In this document: positions 19,476 through 27,980 of the stretch, piece after piece
Numbering within the stretch: the first letter of the stretch is position 1
Layout: each line of letters opens with the position of its first letter
Source of the DNA: an uncultured Verrucomicrobiota bacterium
GTDB taxonomy: Bacteria; Verrucomicrobiota; Verrucomicrobiia; Verrucomicrobiales; Verrucomicrobiaceae
DNA length: 64,000 nucleotides
Assembly (NCBI GenBank): GCA_903838675.1
Contig: CAILZI010000141.1
Location: forward strand, 1-64,000
Direction of reading: 5' to 3'
Position numbers and translations under genes: made by a program
Notes under the pieces: generated by a model
Database searches by the model: none
The model's input: only the letters and a program-made list of their open reading frames with translations
What the model was told of the DNA's origin: nothing

Positions 19476-20492
19476 CTACTTCACCTTCACCTTCGCATAA
19501 TAAATCGCGGACTTGCCTTCGTGGCTTGAGTAGTAGGTCACGTGCAGCATGTCCTCGTCCCAGTAGAGGCCGGGGTAGCTGCAGTCGCCGCCGCTGGGGA
19601 GTTCGAGGATGGGGGTGAGGCTGGTGGGGGTCATGGCAAAGAGGACCATGTGGGGGCCGGGGGTTTTGCCAAAGCCGCGTGAGCCGGCGATGAGTTTGCC
19701 ATCGGGGAGTTCGATGAAGTTGGGGCCGCCGATGGGCAGTCCGGTGGGGGCAAAGGTCCAGTCGCGGTAGGGGGCCTTTGCGGTGCCGATCACGCCTTTG
19801 CGGTCGCCACCCTGGCGGGCGATGAGGGCGAGCGCGGTGCCGTCTTTGAGGAAGCGCAGGGTGGCTTCGGTGGGCTGGCCGGGCACGTTGAGGATGGAGG
19901 AGAGCTGCCACACGGAGCCGTCGGTGCTGGCGTAGGTTTTCAGCGAAAACTCCTTCTCAGGGGCGGGGCCGCCGGAGTTGGGATGGATGTTGTAGCTGAC
20001 GCCGTAGAAGCGTTTATCCGTCGGATTGATGGTGGCGCGCCAGAGCCAGTCGCCTTTGGCCAGGAGCTTCTGCAGGGGGGTCCAGACCTTGCCGTCCATG
20101 GAGGTGGCGTAGCGTGTCTGGCGGCCCAGCGTGGCGGACTGGCCGCCGCAGAGCAGGTAGAGCCGCTTTTCATCCGGGGTGACGATGAGCTTGGGGTCGC
20201 GCAGATCGACGCCGGCTTCACTGATGGTGACGTGGTCCACCCAGGTCTTGCCACTGGAGGAGACGAGCATGTGGATGACGCCATCGCCCTTGGTGGCGGA
20301 GTCCGCCTCACGGAAGCAGCAGTAGAAGAGGTTCTTGTACCGCGTGAGGTCGGTGAAGCCGTTGTGCGGGGCGGCGTCCCAGATTTTCTCCACGGAAACG
20401 AGCTCCGCCGTGGGTGCCTGCGCGTGCAGCAGGCTGGCGGAGGCAAGGTGGAGCAGGGCGACAGCAGGAACGATGAGCAGGCGTGAGATCAT
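19476..20492 (-). CDS. Secreted BNR/Asp-box (sialidase-like) beta-propeller protein
   Basis: A 338-residue protein with a signal peptide (MISRLLIVPAVALLHLASAS and cleavage near AQA). It contains Asp-box-like loops of the form S-x-D/S-G-x-x-W: SSSGKTW, SMDGKVW and STDGSVW. Conserved surrounding strands such as RDPKLIVTPDEKRLYLLC and DLTRYKNLFYCCFREAD are typical of exo-alpha-sialidase-type propellers. Substrate and catalysis cannot be assigned; the catalytic triad of true sialidases is not clearly present. It is likely periplasmic or extracellular and perhaps acts on glycans. The DUF2059 gene lies 34 bases upstream on the same strand. Confidence 0.72.
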   Translation of the reverse strand: MISRLLIVPAVALLHLASASLLHAQAPTAELVSVEKIWDAAPHNGFTDLTRYKNLFYCCFREADSATKGDGVIHMLVSSSGKTWVDHVTISEAGVDLRDPKLIVTPDEKRLYLLCGGQSATLGRQTRYATSMDGKVWTPLQKLLAKGDWLWRATINPTDKRFYGVSYNIHPNSGGPAPEKEFSLKTYASTDGSVWQLSSILNVPGQPTEATLRFLKDGTALALIARQGGDRKGVIGTAKAPYRDWTFAPTGLPIGGPNFIELPDGKLIAGSRGFGKTPGPHMVLFAMTPTSLTPILELPSGGDCSYPGLYWDEDMLHVTYYSSHEGKSAIYYAKVKVK

Positions 20493-20526
20493 GGCGGGAA
20501 TAAACGCATGATGCCCGGCTCGTCTA

Positions 20527-21009
20527 TTATTTGGTCATCTCAGTTTGGATGATTTGCATGATTTGCGGCTGCAGCACCTTCATCTTTTCGGAAGTCGCCT
20601 TCATCATGTCGGCAGCCACCGTGGTCTGCTTGCCAATCAGGATCTGACCGGCGGGAGATTCCATCAGCGCGGCTACATCCTTGGCCTCCTGCTCGGTGTA
20701 GTTTTTGCCATAGATCTCGATGACCTCAGGCTTGAGCTTTTCCCAGCCCATCTGCTCGAGCATGACAGCCTTCACCTTTTCAATGCCCTTGGCAAATTTG
20801 TCCTGCTGCTCCTGAGGCAGGGATTTGATCTGCTCGGAGGAGCCGCCCATGCCGGCCTCAAAGCCGAGGATCAGGTTGCTTTCAAACTGCTTCTGCACCT
20901 GCATGACGGTCAGCAGTTTTTCGATGGCTGCCTGATGGGAGGCGGCCAGCTCGGCGTGGGCCGTGCTGAGACAGAGGGCGAAAGTGGCGAGGATCAGGAT
21001 GTTTTTCAT
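20527..21009 (-). CDS. DUF2059 domain protein
   Basis: A 160-residue exported protein: signal peptide MKNILILATFALCLSTAHA, then an all-helical domain. The typical DUF2059 end is visible as YGKNYTEQEAKDVAALMESPAGQILIGKQTTV, split over residues 100-133, with the E-S-P-x-G motif. The function of DUF2059 is unknown; it is a periplasmic helical bundle. It may be co-transcribed with the sialidase-like gene downstream. A promoter is expected in the 21.0-21.4 kb gap. Confidence 0.85.
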   Translation of the reverse strand: MKNILILATFALCLSTAHAELAASHQAAIEKLLTVMQVQKQFESNLILGFEAGMGGSSEQIKSLPQEQQDKFAKGIEKVKAVMLEQMGWEKLKPEVIEIYGKNYTEQEAKDVAALMESPAGQILIGKQTTVAADMMKATSEKMKVLQPQIMQIIQTEMTK

Positions 21010-21201
21010 AGTCGGTAGGCGTGTTTAAGCGAGCCCTCGGGAAACAGGAAGAGCAAAAGCACACCTATTTTGTAACCCATCGTTTCCGTGCGGCGCGTGG
21101 CAATGGAATGACGCGATGCCGTGCGTCATGAAGTGATGAGGGACACCGCTGATGGAAACGCTGAAGATTGAGTATTGAAGTCCGAAACTGATTTCTGGAA
21201 A

Positions 21202-21305
21202 GGGCGTTTGGAGACGCCCGGCGGCGGCTTGAGGACAAGCCGCCCTACCTCGCGCCGGGCATGCGCATACCCAGTGCGAGGTAGGGCTGGCTGTCCCAGC
21301 CAGCC
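21202..21305. repeat. Cluster of three intergenic hairpins with paired CCTACCTCGC arms
   Basis: The noncoding gap 21010-21444 contains GGGCGT-TTGGAG-ACGCCC at 21202-21219, GCGGCTT-GAGGA-CAAGCCGC at 21224-21242 and GCTGGCTG-TCC-CAGCCAGC at 21286-21304. Between the last two, CCCTACCTCGC at 21243-21253 is the reverse complement of GCGAGGTAGGG at 21275-21285, so the whole can fold into a compound cruciform. This resembles REP-type intergenic repeats; the rest of the gap holds no gene I can support. Confidence 0.65.
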
Positions 21306-21444
21306 GTCGTCGGAGCCCAGGATTTTCGCTTCATAGGCAGGCGGGAAAACGGAAATGGTTTTGCGTTTTGTGATCAAGACAAAGAGGAAGAATCGTGGGC
21401 GCAGAGAGGCATGCCGCAGCCCTGCGCCCGTCGTTGTCAGTCGG

Positions 21445-23577
21445 TCACCACTTCCACTCCACACCACCGTAGAAGCTGCGGCCGTCTCCGGGAAGGAAGA
21501 CGGCGGTGCTGCCTGCCGCCGTGGCATTCGTCACCACGTTGACCGTGGGGCTGTAGATTTCATTCGTGAGGTTGCGGGCCTCGACGAAGAAGGAGAGGCC
21601 TTTCTTCGTGCGGTAGCCGAGCTTCAGGCCCAGCAGTGCGTAGGGATCTGCAAAGGTCGTGCGCGCCAGATCGGCGGCATATTTGAAGGGAGACCACTCC
21701 ACGGTGGGCCCCGCGTAAAAGCCGCCGGGGTGCTCATAGAGAAGCTGCGCGCGGTAATACACGGGCGAGTAGCCTGGCAGCAGGCGGCTGCCATAAGCGG
21801 CGTCTTTGTGAAAGCTGAAGTTATTCCAGAGGAAGTTCTGGTTCAGCACCAGTCGGTCGGATGTGACGGCGAGATCACGCAGCAGGTCGGCATTCAGTGC
21901 AAACTCGATGCCCTGATGAATCGTGCTGCCGGCGTTCACGGTGGTCGTGGGGCCGAGGATTGGAGAGCCCAAAGCAAGAAGCTCACGCTCCACCCACGCA
22001 TAGTAGTAGCTGAAGTCCCACGCCACGCGCCCGCGCTGGCCGCGTGTGCCCAGCTCCAGCGTGGTGGCGGTCTGCGGCTTCAATGCCAGCAGGCCATTCC
22101 CTGCAGGGGTGGCTTCACCGAGGGTGGGCGGCTCAAAGCTGCGGCTCGCATTGAAGTAGATCTGCGTCTTGGCATCCACCTCATACAGCAGGCCCAGCTT
22201 GGGGCTGAAGCCCCAGGCTTCGAGGCGGTCGCTGTTGTTCACGAGGTTGGGCAGGCCGGTGAACTGGCCGGGCGGATTCACGCCAGCAAAGGTCTGCAGC
22301 TCATCGAGTTCACGCGAGGCATAGGCCACCTGCGCACCGGCAAACAGCGAGAGCTTCTCCGTGAGCTCCAGCTTGTCCTGGAAGTAAAAATTAAAATTCG
22401 TGGACTGCAGCCGGTAGGCGCCCACCTGCGCGCCGCGTGCGCCGTTGATGTTGAAGAAGCGGTTGTCTTTCGTCCCGCCATACATGAAGCCCGTGCCCAC
22501 GGTGAAGGTGTTGTCATGCCCCAGCAGGCGGCCCTTGTGCTCGTAGCGCAGATCAAAGCCGAGATCATTGCTGAGCTGATCGATCACCTGGAAGATCGGA
22601 TGATTCAGATCTTTCCATGACCAGAAGGCGCTCAGCGTCAGGGTGTTGTCCCCGTCGCTGTAGGTGGTCTTGTTTGCCAGACGAAAGAGGCGGTAGTCGC
22701 GCTCCTGGTAGCCTGCGCCTCCGGGCACCGTCGGGATGAAGGACCCCGGTGCGGCCTGCCGTGGGTTGTTCTGCATCTGCGCCTTGGTCAGGTTCCCGGG
22801 CAGCTGCGAGTTGCTGTCCACATAGGTGATGTAGAAGCGGTTCTCCAGGTTCGGGCTGAGCTTGGTGCCCACGTTCGCAAACACACGAAAGCTCTCCTGC
22901 TTGCTCCAGTCGCGGAAGCCATCCGTATGAGATGCCGTGATGCTCACATACACATCCGTGTTCCCGCTCACAAAGCCGGAGGAGATCTGCGCACGGTGCG
23001 TGTTGAAGCTGCCGATCTCCACGCGTGCCTGGGAGGCAGGCGCGGTGTAGCCCGTGTTGGAGATGAAGTTGATCGCACCCCCGAGTGTGGACGAGCCGTA
23101 CTGCAGCGCGTTCGCACCACGGAAGACCTCGATGTAGTTTGCGGTCATCGGCTCGATGGCCTGCATGTCGAAACTGCCGTCCGCCAGGTTCAGCGGCACG
23201 CCATCCTGCATCGTCCAGATGCCGCGACCATGAAAGGTGCGCTGCAGGCCGGAGCCACGGATGGAAAGGCGCGACTCCTCCGCACCGAAGCGTGACTGCA
23301 CCAGCACACCGGGTGCGAAGTCCAGCGCGTCCTTCAGCGTGGAGGCACGGCCCCGCTTGTAAAACTCCGCGTCCACCACACCAGCACCGCCGGGCGTGGA
23401 TGTGGAGATCTGTTCCTTGCGAAGTTCCAGGCTGGGAACCGTGAGGGATGGCGAATCATTCTTCGCCGTGATGACGACTTCCTTGAGTTCAGTCGTTGGG
23501 GTTTTGATTGGGGTGGCGGATTGCGCGAAGGCAGCGCCGGGAAGAGCTAGCAAAAAGAGAATGGAAATGGGTTTCAT
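21445..23577 (-). CDS. TonB-dependent outer-membrane receptor
   Basis: A 710-residue receptor that would import a metal complex or other nutrient across the outer membrane using TonB energy. Signal peptide MKPISILFLLALPGAAFAQ; TonB box-like TTELKEVVITAKND near residue 30. The plug domain has STLKDALDFAPGVLVQSRFG, RLSIRGSGLQRT and EVFRGANALQYGSSTLGGAINFIS. A 22-strand barrel region follows, ending in an aromatic residue (YGGVEWKW). It is the last gene of the eight-gene metal locus, 116 bases after the small HxCxLC gene, which argues for a copper or iron substrate. The start at 23577 is set by the signal peptide; 104 in-frame codons upstream lack signal character. Confidence 0.93.
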   Translation of the reverse strand: MKPISILFLLALPGAAFAQSATPIKTPTTELKEVVITAKNDSPSLTVPSLELRKEQISTSTPGGAGVVDAEFYKRGRASTLKDALDFAPGVLVQSRFGAEESRLSIRGSGLQRTFHGRGIWTMQDGVPLNLADGSFDMQAIEPMTANYIEVFRGANALQYGSSTLGGAINFISNTGYTAPASQARVEIGSFNTHRAQISSGFVSGNTDVYVSITASHTDGFRDWSKQESFRVFANVGTKLSPNLENRFYITYVDSNSQLPGNLTKAQMQNNPRQAAPGSFIPTVPGGAGYQERDYRLFRLANKTTYSDGDNTLTLSAFWSWKDLNHPIFQVIDQLSNDLGFDLRYEHKGRLLGHDNTFTVGTGFMYGGTKDNRFFNINGARGAQVGAYRLQSTNFNFYFQDKLELTEKLSLFAGAQVAYASRELDELQTFAGVNPPGQFTGLPNLVNNSDRLEAWGFSPKLGLLYEVDAKTQIYFNASRSFEPPTLGEATPAGNGLLALKPQTATTLELGTRGQRGRVAWDFSYYYAWVERELLALGSPILGPTTTVNAGSTIHQGIEFALNADLLRDLAVTSDRLVLNQNFLWNNFSFHKDAAYGSRLLPGYSPVYYRAQLLYEHPGGFYAGPTVEWSPFKYAADLARTTFADPYALLGLKLGYRTKKGLSFFVEARNLTNEIYSPTVNVVTNATAAGSTAVFLPGDGRSFYGGVEWKW

Positions 23578-23693
23578 GAAAAGGAGATGACGAAGGCACG
23601 GCCGCGTGCAGCGGCAGGCGCATGGGTGTGGGCCGGACTTCGCGGTCCGGCGCCGGGATGGGGAAAGCGGCTGGGAAAGCCGCGTGTGCAGAG

Positions 23694-24089
23694 TCAGACC
23701 AGCCCGCGTCGTGGCGGGGGTGGCTCCGGCATCTCGCTGCGTGTGATCAGCACCGTGCGCAGCGGCACGAAGTGCATCGTTTTTCCTGCGGGAGGAATGA
23801 GCACCGCATCCAGCTCCTTCACGGAGTCGTCTTCCTGCGGGGTCTGCTTGCGCTTGGAGTCCTGGCTTCCTTCCCTCACCTTCTTGCACAGCGGGCAGGC
23901 ATGCTGCCCGTCAAAGGTCTTCTCAACCGCCTCGATCACCGAGCCCTCACTGGCGAAGTCGATGAACATCTCCGCCCAGGCAATGCCCTGGACCAACGCC
24001 CACTGCAGGCCCAGCGCCAGGCACAGCAGCAGCACGACGCCACGCTGCACGAGGTGCAGGCGGGAGTGTCGTGCTGCAGAGGAAAGCAT
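23694..24089 (-). CDS. Small membrane-anchored HxCxLC protein, paralogue 1
   Basis: A 131-residue protein with one N-terminal membrane helix (GVVLLLCLALGLQWALVQGIAWA) and a following conserved block. The block is SVIEAVEKTFDGQHACPLCKKVREG, split here; its H-x-C-x-x-C (HACPLC) could bind copper or another soft metal. The C-terminus ends PPPPRRGLV. Two paralogues lie in the same locus (25826, 27527) with the same layout. The arrangement recalls DUF2946-type proteins found near copper-related TonB receptors, but membership is unproven. It lies 38 bases after the HMA gene and before the TonB receptor. Confidence 0.75.
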   Translation of the reverse strand: MLSSAARHSRLHLVQRGVVLLLCLALGLQWALVQGIAWAEMFIDFASEGSVIEAVEKTFDGQHACPLCKKVREGSQDSKRKQTPQEDDSVKELDAVLIPPAGKTMHFVPLRTVLITRSEMPEPPPPRRGLV

Positions 24090-24127
24090 GACCTGAGATC
24101 CGTGGCAGGAGGGAGTGCCAGGCAGGG

Positions 24128-24448
24128 CTACTGGCCCTTGACGAGCTTCAGGCTGCGGATGTCATACATCTTCGCATCGTCTCCCAGCGCCTTCACGGCG
24201 TCTTCGCGGGTGATTGCCGCATTCGTGGCGATGAGTTCGAGTCTGGGCAGGCCGCCCTTTTCGTTGCGGGTGATTTTCACGATTTGCACACCGGGGAGCT
24301 TCTTCATCGCGGCTTCGACTTTGTTCGTGCAGTGAATGCACATGATGCCTGCGACTTCGCCCTGATAGACGAATTTCACCGGATCGCCGGCGGTGCAGGA
24401 TGTGGCAGTGAAGAGAAGACTGAGAAGGAGTGTGAGGAGGTGTTTCAT
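24128..24448 (-). CDS. Exported heavy-metal-associated (HMA) domain protein
   Basis: A 106-residue protein with a hydrophobic N-terminus and possible lipobox (LLFTATSC). A HMA-like domain follows, with the metal-binding GIMCIHCTNKVEAAMKKL motif, where the M-x-C-x-x-C pair binds Cu(I) or a similar ion. PGVQIVKITRNEKGG and TREDAVKAL complete the ferredoxin-like fold. An exported HMA protein is less common than a cytoplasmic CopZ and suggests periplasmic metal handling. It is 26 bases after the Sco-like gene and probably in the same operon. Confidence 0.88.
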   Translation of the reverse strand: MKHLLTLLLSLLFTATSCTAGDPVKFVYQGEVAGIMCIHCTNKVEAAMKKLPGVQIVKITRNEKGGLPRLELIATNAAITREDAVKALGDDAKMYDIRSLKLVKGQ

Positions 24449-24474
24449 AGTTTTGGAGATGTGGGTTGCGTTGA

Positions 24475-25200
24475 TTATTCGGCGGGGTTGTCGAGAAGGC
24501 GCTGCACGTCACGGTCGAGCTTTTCGATCATGAGCGTGGCGATCTCGGATTGCGGGTGGAAGACGGCGTAGTAGCCGCGCACGCGGCCCTGGCGGTCGAT
24601 GAGGACGAGGCGCAGATCATGCTCGTAAAGATCGAGCGGATTGAGGCGCTTCTCCTCCGGGATGGGAGCAGGAGCCTGCAGTTGCAGCTCGTAGGTCATG
24701 TAGTCCCAGATGCGCTGCTGCTCACCGGTCACGAACCACCAGGGATCTTCGGGCCTCGCACCCACGCCTTCAGCGTAGGCCTTGAGGAAGCCCGAGGTGT
24801 CGCGCTCCGGTGCCAGCGCGAGCGAGACCAGATGGAAGTCTGGACGCTTGCGATAGGCGGTGTTGAGCTTCTGCATCTGGGCCACCACGGCCGCGCAGCC
24901 ATGCGGGCACACGGTGTACAGGCAGGCCATGACAGTGACCTTCCCGCGCAGGGCGGAAAGCTTCACCGTCTGCCCGCTGCGCTCGGTGGCTTCAAGGTCG
25001 CCCTGGATCTGTGTGACCACCGGCAGCGGTGCCTGCGGGAGCGCCTGACGGGCATAATGCCCCAGCACCAGCACGCCCGCGAAGGCCATGCCGATGCCCA
25101 GCCCCATGCGCACCCAGGAGCCGGTGCTGACGCAGAGGTCAGCACCGGCGGAGGTGTAGCGAATGCTCGGGGGCGATGAATCTGAAGGTGAATCCGGCAT
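24475..25200 (-). CDS. Sco1/SenC-like copper chaperone
   Basis: A 241-residue thioredoxin-fold protein of the Sco1/SenC/PrrC family, which delivers copper to the CuA centre of cytochrome oxidase or acts as a thiol-disulfide reductase. One membrane anchor (LGIGMAFAGVLVLGH) precedes the domain. The C-x3-C copper site is present as VCPHGC after the strand VTVMACLYT, and the third ligand histidine is in EHDLRLVLIDRQG. The spacing is normal for the family. It starts 4 bases after the cytochrome c stop, so translation is coupled. Confidence 0.87.
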   Translation of the reverse strand: MPDSPSDSSPPSIRYTSAGADLCVSTGSWVRMGLGIGMAFAGVLVLGHYARQALPQAPLPVVTQIQGDLEATERSGQTVKLSALRGKVTVMACLYTVCPHGCAAVVAQMQKLNTAYRKRPDFHLVSLALAPERDTSGFLKAYAEGVGARPEDPWWFVTGEQQRIWDYMTYELQLQAPAPIPEEKRLNPLDLYEHDLRLVLIDRQGRVRGYYAVFHPQSEIATLMIEKLDRDVQRLLDNPAE

Positions 25201-25204
25201 CGTG

Positions 25205-25693
25205 TTATTCGGTGGGGATTTTGAGGATCTCAGCCTCCGTCCACATCGCGCTGCGGGCCTTTTCAGCTTCGCGGATGGCGGCGACTTGCTCAGGCGTGAC
25301 GGCACCCGCCTTGTTGCCAAAGCTGCTGCGCACATAGGTCAGTACATCAGCGATCTGTTTGTCGCTGAGTGCCGCACCCTGCGGCGGCATCAGTGGCGCG
25401 GGGGAGGAGAAGGGTTTGCCATTCAGCGTGATGGGTCCGGTAAAGCCGTGCAGCACCATGCGTATGATGCGGTCAGGCTTTTTCGCCGCCACCCAGTCCG
25501 AGCTGGCCAGCGGCGGAAACATGCCCGGCAGGCCAAGGCCCGTGGGCTGATGACAGGCGAAGCAGACCTGCATGTAAACGGTCTGGCCGCGTGAGAAGGA
25601 CTCCGCCGCAGGAGCAGCATCCTGGGCGTGAATGTGAGAGGTGAAAGGCAGCGCGCAAACGGCTGCGAGGAGGTGTTTGGAAAAATGGAACAT
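25205..25693 (-). CDS. Monoheme c-type cytochrome
   Basis: A 162-residue exported protein: signal peptide MFHFSKHLLAAVCALPFTSHIHA, then SRGQTVYMQVCFACHQPTG with the heme-binding CFACH. The likely axial methionine is in PLMPPQGAALSDKQIADVLTYVR. This is the class I cytochrome c fold used as a diffusible or anchored electron carrier. A 35-residue helical tail follows the domain. Adjacency to the Sco-like gene suggests a link to oxidase assembly or copper redox. The ATG at 25693 was chosen as the beginning of the signal peptide. Confidence 0.92.
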   Translation of the reverse strand: MFHFSKHLLAAVCALPFTSHIHAQDAAPAAESFSRGQTVYMQVCFACHQPTGLGLPGMFPPLASSDWVAAKKPDRIIRMVLHGFTGPITLNGKPFSSPAPLMPPQGAALSDKQIADVLTYVRSSFGNKAGAVTPEQVAAIREAEKARSAMWTEAEILKIPTE

Positions 25694-25825
25694 GAAAAGA
25701 TGAATGAAAGGGACGCAGGAACGGATGACGTCACGCCATGAGCGTCCCGGCAGGGCATGGCAGTGCGGAAAGGATGGGTGCAGACACACGCCTGTGAGTT
25801 CAGGCGGTGGGTCCGTCTGTGGTGC

Positions 25826-26230
25826 TCAACCCAGAGAGGAGCAGCGGCTGCCGCATCGTGGCGGCGGGCTGGGCGGCTTGGCGCGGCGTGCCATGGCCTG
25901 CGGGAAATCAGGCAGCGGCGAAAGCATGGGTGATGGCGGAGTGAGGATGACTCTGCCAGGAAAGGTCAGTGCCAGATCGATTTTCTGTTTTTGATCCGCC
26001 TGCCGGGGTTCCTTCTTCTCGGAGTTCTTGCCCTTTTTGATCGCGCAGCAGAGCGGGCAGGGATGCGCATCGTCAAAGGTCTGGCTCATGCCGGTGAGCA
26101 GGGAGCCTTCCTGCACCGTGTAACTCACGAGCATGCCTGCCCAGGCGACGGACTGGAGCACGACCCAGTGCAGCCCGATGGAGAACATCAGGGCGGCAAC
26201 AATGAGGATGCGTGCAGTGCGGCGGAGCAT
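25826..26230 (-). CDS. Small membrane-anchored HxCxLC protein, paralogue 2
   Basis: A 134-residue protein of the same type as those at 23694 and 27527. Its membrane helix is ILIVAALMFSIGLHWVVLQ and it continues SVAWAGMLVSYTV. The conserved metal-site block has TFDDAHPCPLCCAIKKGK, with an extra cysteine after the motif (CPLCC). The C-terminal half diverges from the others, ending in another Cys-containing segment (PPPRCGSRCSSLG). The start at 26230 was preferred to 26257 because it aligns with the helix start of the paralogues. It lies 132 bases before the cytochrome c gene. Confidence 0.7.
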   Translation of the reverse strand: MLRRTARILIVAALMFSIGLHWVVLQSVAWAGMLVSYTVQEGSLLTGMSQTFDDAHPCPLCCAIKKGKNSEKKEPRQADQKQKIDLALTFPGRVILTPPSPMLSPLPDFPQAMARRAKPPSPPPRCGSRCSSLG

Positions 26231-26379
26231 GCTGGGGAAGGCGTCCGGTGGAAACACGGCCTGCGCCGTGAAATACAGTTCACCAGAAAGGAGGGCATGA
26301 TCCGTGAGGGATCATGCTGAAGGCGAAGTTTTGAGAGACGGTGTGTTCCCCGGCATGCGAGAACAGGAGTTGGGAAATC

Positions 26380-27393
26380 TCAAAACGTGAAACGGGTACC
26401 CACCGACAGCGTGAAGGTGGGCGCCAGCTGGTAGCCGTTCATGTACTGGTAGATGGGCAGCTGGAAGAACACGTAGTGGTACACATTCTTGGCGATGTTG
26501 AAGGTGAAGCCCGGGCTGAGATAGACCATGGTGCCGCCGCTGTCTGCCGGGGAGGCATTGATGCCGTGATCGCGCGAGAGGAAGCGCGCATTGACCTGCA
26601 ACTGCGGGACAAACCGCGGGAAGTGGCTGTAACGCAGGGCCACGTTGGTGTTCAGCGAGTTCCCTGGAATGTAGCCTTCGCGGCTGGCCAGCGGCATGTC
26701 TGCCACCGCCTGGGAGAAGTAGTTCCAGTCCGTGGCAAGGCTGGCAAAATGGAAGAAGCCGAAGATCAGATCCGTCGTCCCGGTGCCGAGCTGCAGGCCG
26801 CGGTCAAGCGGCGAACCAGCGATGGCACCGCCGTTGAAATTCTGCCTGAATTCACCATTCGGCAGCTTCAGTCCGAGCTGCAGACCCAGGCTGCGGTTTT
26901 TCAGCAAACCCATCCAGCGGCCGAGCACTTTGACATCGCCAAAGCCGGTCTTGCTGGAGGTGCCGGCATCGGTGCCGTCGTAATTGAACCCGTTGGTCGC
27001 ATGGGTTCTTTCGATGTAAGGCAGCTGCACATTGAAGCCCCAGTCGCCTTTGCTGTAGTCGTAGGTGAGGTTGTAAGTCTGGGTCTTGGTGTACAGCTCC
27101 TGCTCATGCGGACCGATGGGCCACATGCCGGGCCTGCCCGAACCGCTGCGCAGCTGGTTTTGATTCAGCAGATCGTAGCGGAAGTCGAAGCGAAAGCCGT
27201 CATTGGCGGCGAGGCCCTGGCTTTCCCAGCCAGGGGTGTAGCCCGGCCCCGACATCATGCCGCAGCTGGCGCAGGCAAACACGGCGGGTGATGAGAGGAG
27301 GACGAACAGCGTGGTCAAAAGCATCAGCCACGTGCGATGACGTGGCTGATGGGGTGCCGGCGTGGCACCAATGGAAGAAGCAAAAAGAGTCAT
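26380..27393 (-). CDS. Outer-membrane beta-barrel protein with CASCG motif
   Basis: A 337-residue protein with a signal peptide (LMLLTTLFVLLSSPAVFA) directly followed by CASCGMMSGPGYTPGW. The remainder is alternating hydrophobic strands with aromatic belts (FRFDFRYDLLNQNQL, WGFNVQLPYIERT) and ends in a terminal phenylalanine (LSVGTRFTF), typical of a beta-barrel. The N-terminal cysteines at the mature end could bind metal or be lipidated. I do not assign a substrate. Its place in the metal locus suggests metal efflux or uptake. The start at 27393 precedes the signal peptide by about 20 residues. Confidence 0.75.
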   Translation of the reverse strand: MTLFASSIGATPAPHQPRHRTWLMLLTTLFVLLSSPAVFACASCGMMSGPGYTPGWESQGLAANDGFRFDFRYDLLNQNQLRSGSGRPGMWPIGPHEQELYTKTQTYNLTYDYSKGDWGFNVQLPYIERTHATNGFNYDGTDAGTSSKTGFGDVKVLGRWMGLLKNRSLGLQLGLKLPNGEFRQNFNGGAIAGSPLDRGLQLGTGTTDLIFGFFHFASLATDWNYFSQAVADMPLASREGYIPGNSLNTNVALRYSHFPRFVPQLQVNARFLSRDHGINASPADSGGTMVYLSPGFTFNIAKNVYHYVFFQLPIYQYMNGYQLAPTFTLSVGTRFTF

Positions 27394-27526
27394 AAAAGAG
27401 TACGGAAAGAGAGTTTTCAGGCACAAGCATTCGCCGCAGAAAGGCGCGGCAGGCAGAGAGGGGCATGCAGGGCTTGAGCCCCGCGCAGAGTCGGATCGAC
27501 GGCTTTTTAGCAAGCCGGTCGGTCAA

Positions 27527-27937
27527 TCAAACCAGCCCGTGTCTGGGCGGCGGTGTTTCCGGCAGTTCGGTGCGTTGCACCAGCCTCTCGTGCAGCGGCA
27601 CGAATGAAAACGTTGTGCCTGCGGGGGCCACCAAGCTCGTGATCTCCACCAGCACGGCCGTGATCTTCTGCATGGACTGCCCCGTTTGCTGCGGCTGCTC
27701 AGGGTTGGAATTGCGGCCCTCTTTCACCTTGTGGCAGAGCGCGCAGCCGTGCTGGCCGTCGAAGGTCTTTTGCACCGCCTCGATCACCGCGCCTTGCCTG
27801 GCAAAGGAGATCAGCATCCCCGTCCACGCGATGCCCTGCAGCAGCGCCCAGTGCATGCCGAGAGAAAGGCAGATCGCGCCCACGAGCACCAGCCGCGCGA
27901 TTCGCGGCAGCAGCGAGACTTCAGGGCGGGAAGACAT
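27527..27937 (-). CDS. Small membrane-anchored HxCxLC protein, paralogue 3
   Basis: A 136-residue protein, first gene of the minus-strand metal locus. Membrane helix LVLVGAICLSLGMHWALLQ, then GIAWTGMLISFARQ and the block AVQKTFDGQHGCALCHKVKEG. The C-terminus SFVPLHERLVQRTELPETPP plus PRHGLV closely matches the end of paralogue 1 (FVPLRTVLITRSEMPEP, PRRGLV), which shows the two are full-length homologues. No promoter motif can be asserted. The large PVC dehydrogenase gene ends 44 bases upstream on the same strand. Confidence 0.75.
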   Translation of the reverse strand: MSSRPEVSLLPRIARLVLVGAICLSLGMHWALLQGIAWTGMLISFARQGAVIEAVQKTFDGQHGCALCHKVKEGRNSNPEQPQQTGQSMQKITAVLVEITSLVAPAGTTFSFVPLHERLVQRTELPETPPPRHGLV

Positions 27938-27980
27938 GGCGCGAGTATGAGTGCGCTGTGCGCGGTGTCAACTGTGCCGC

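Noticed and set aside
23587..24096. Plus-strand frame preceded by AAGGAG opposite the HxCxLC gene
   Set aside because: The good ribosome site is chance; the product is Arg/Gly-rich and opposes a conserved gene family with three paralogues.
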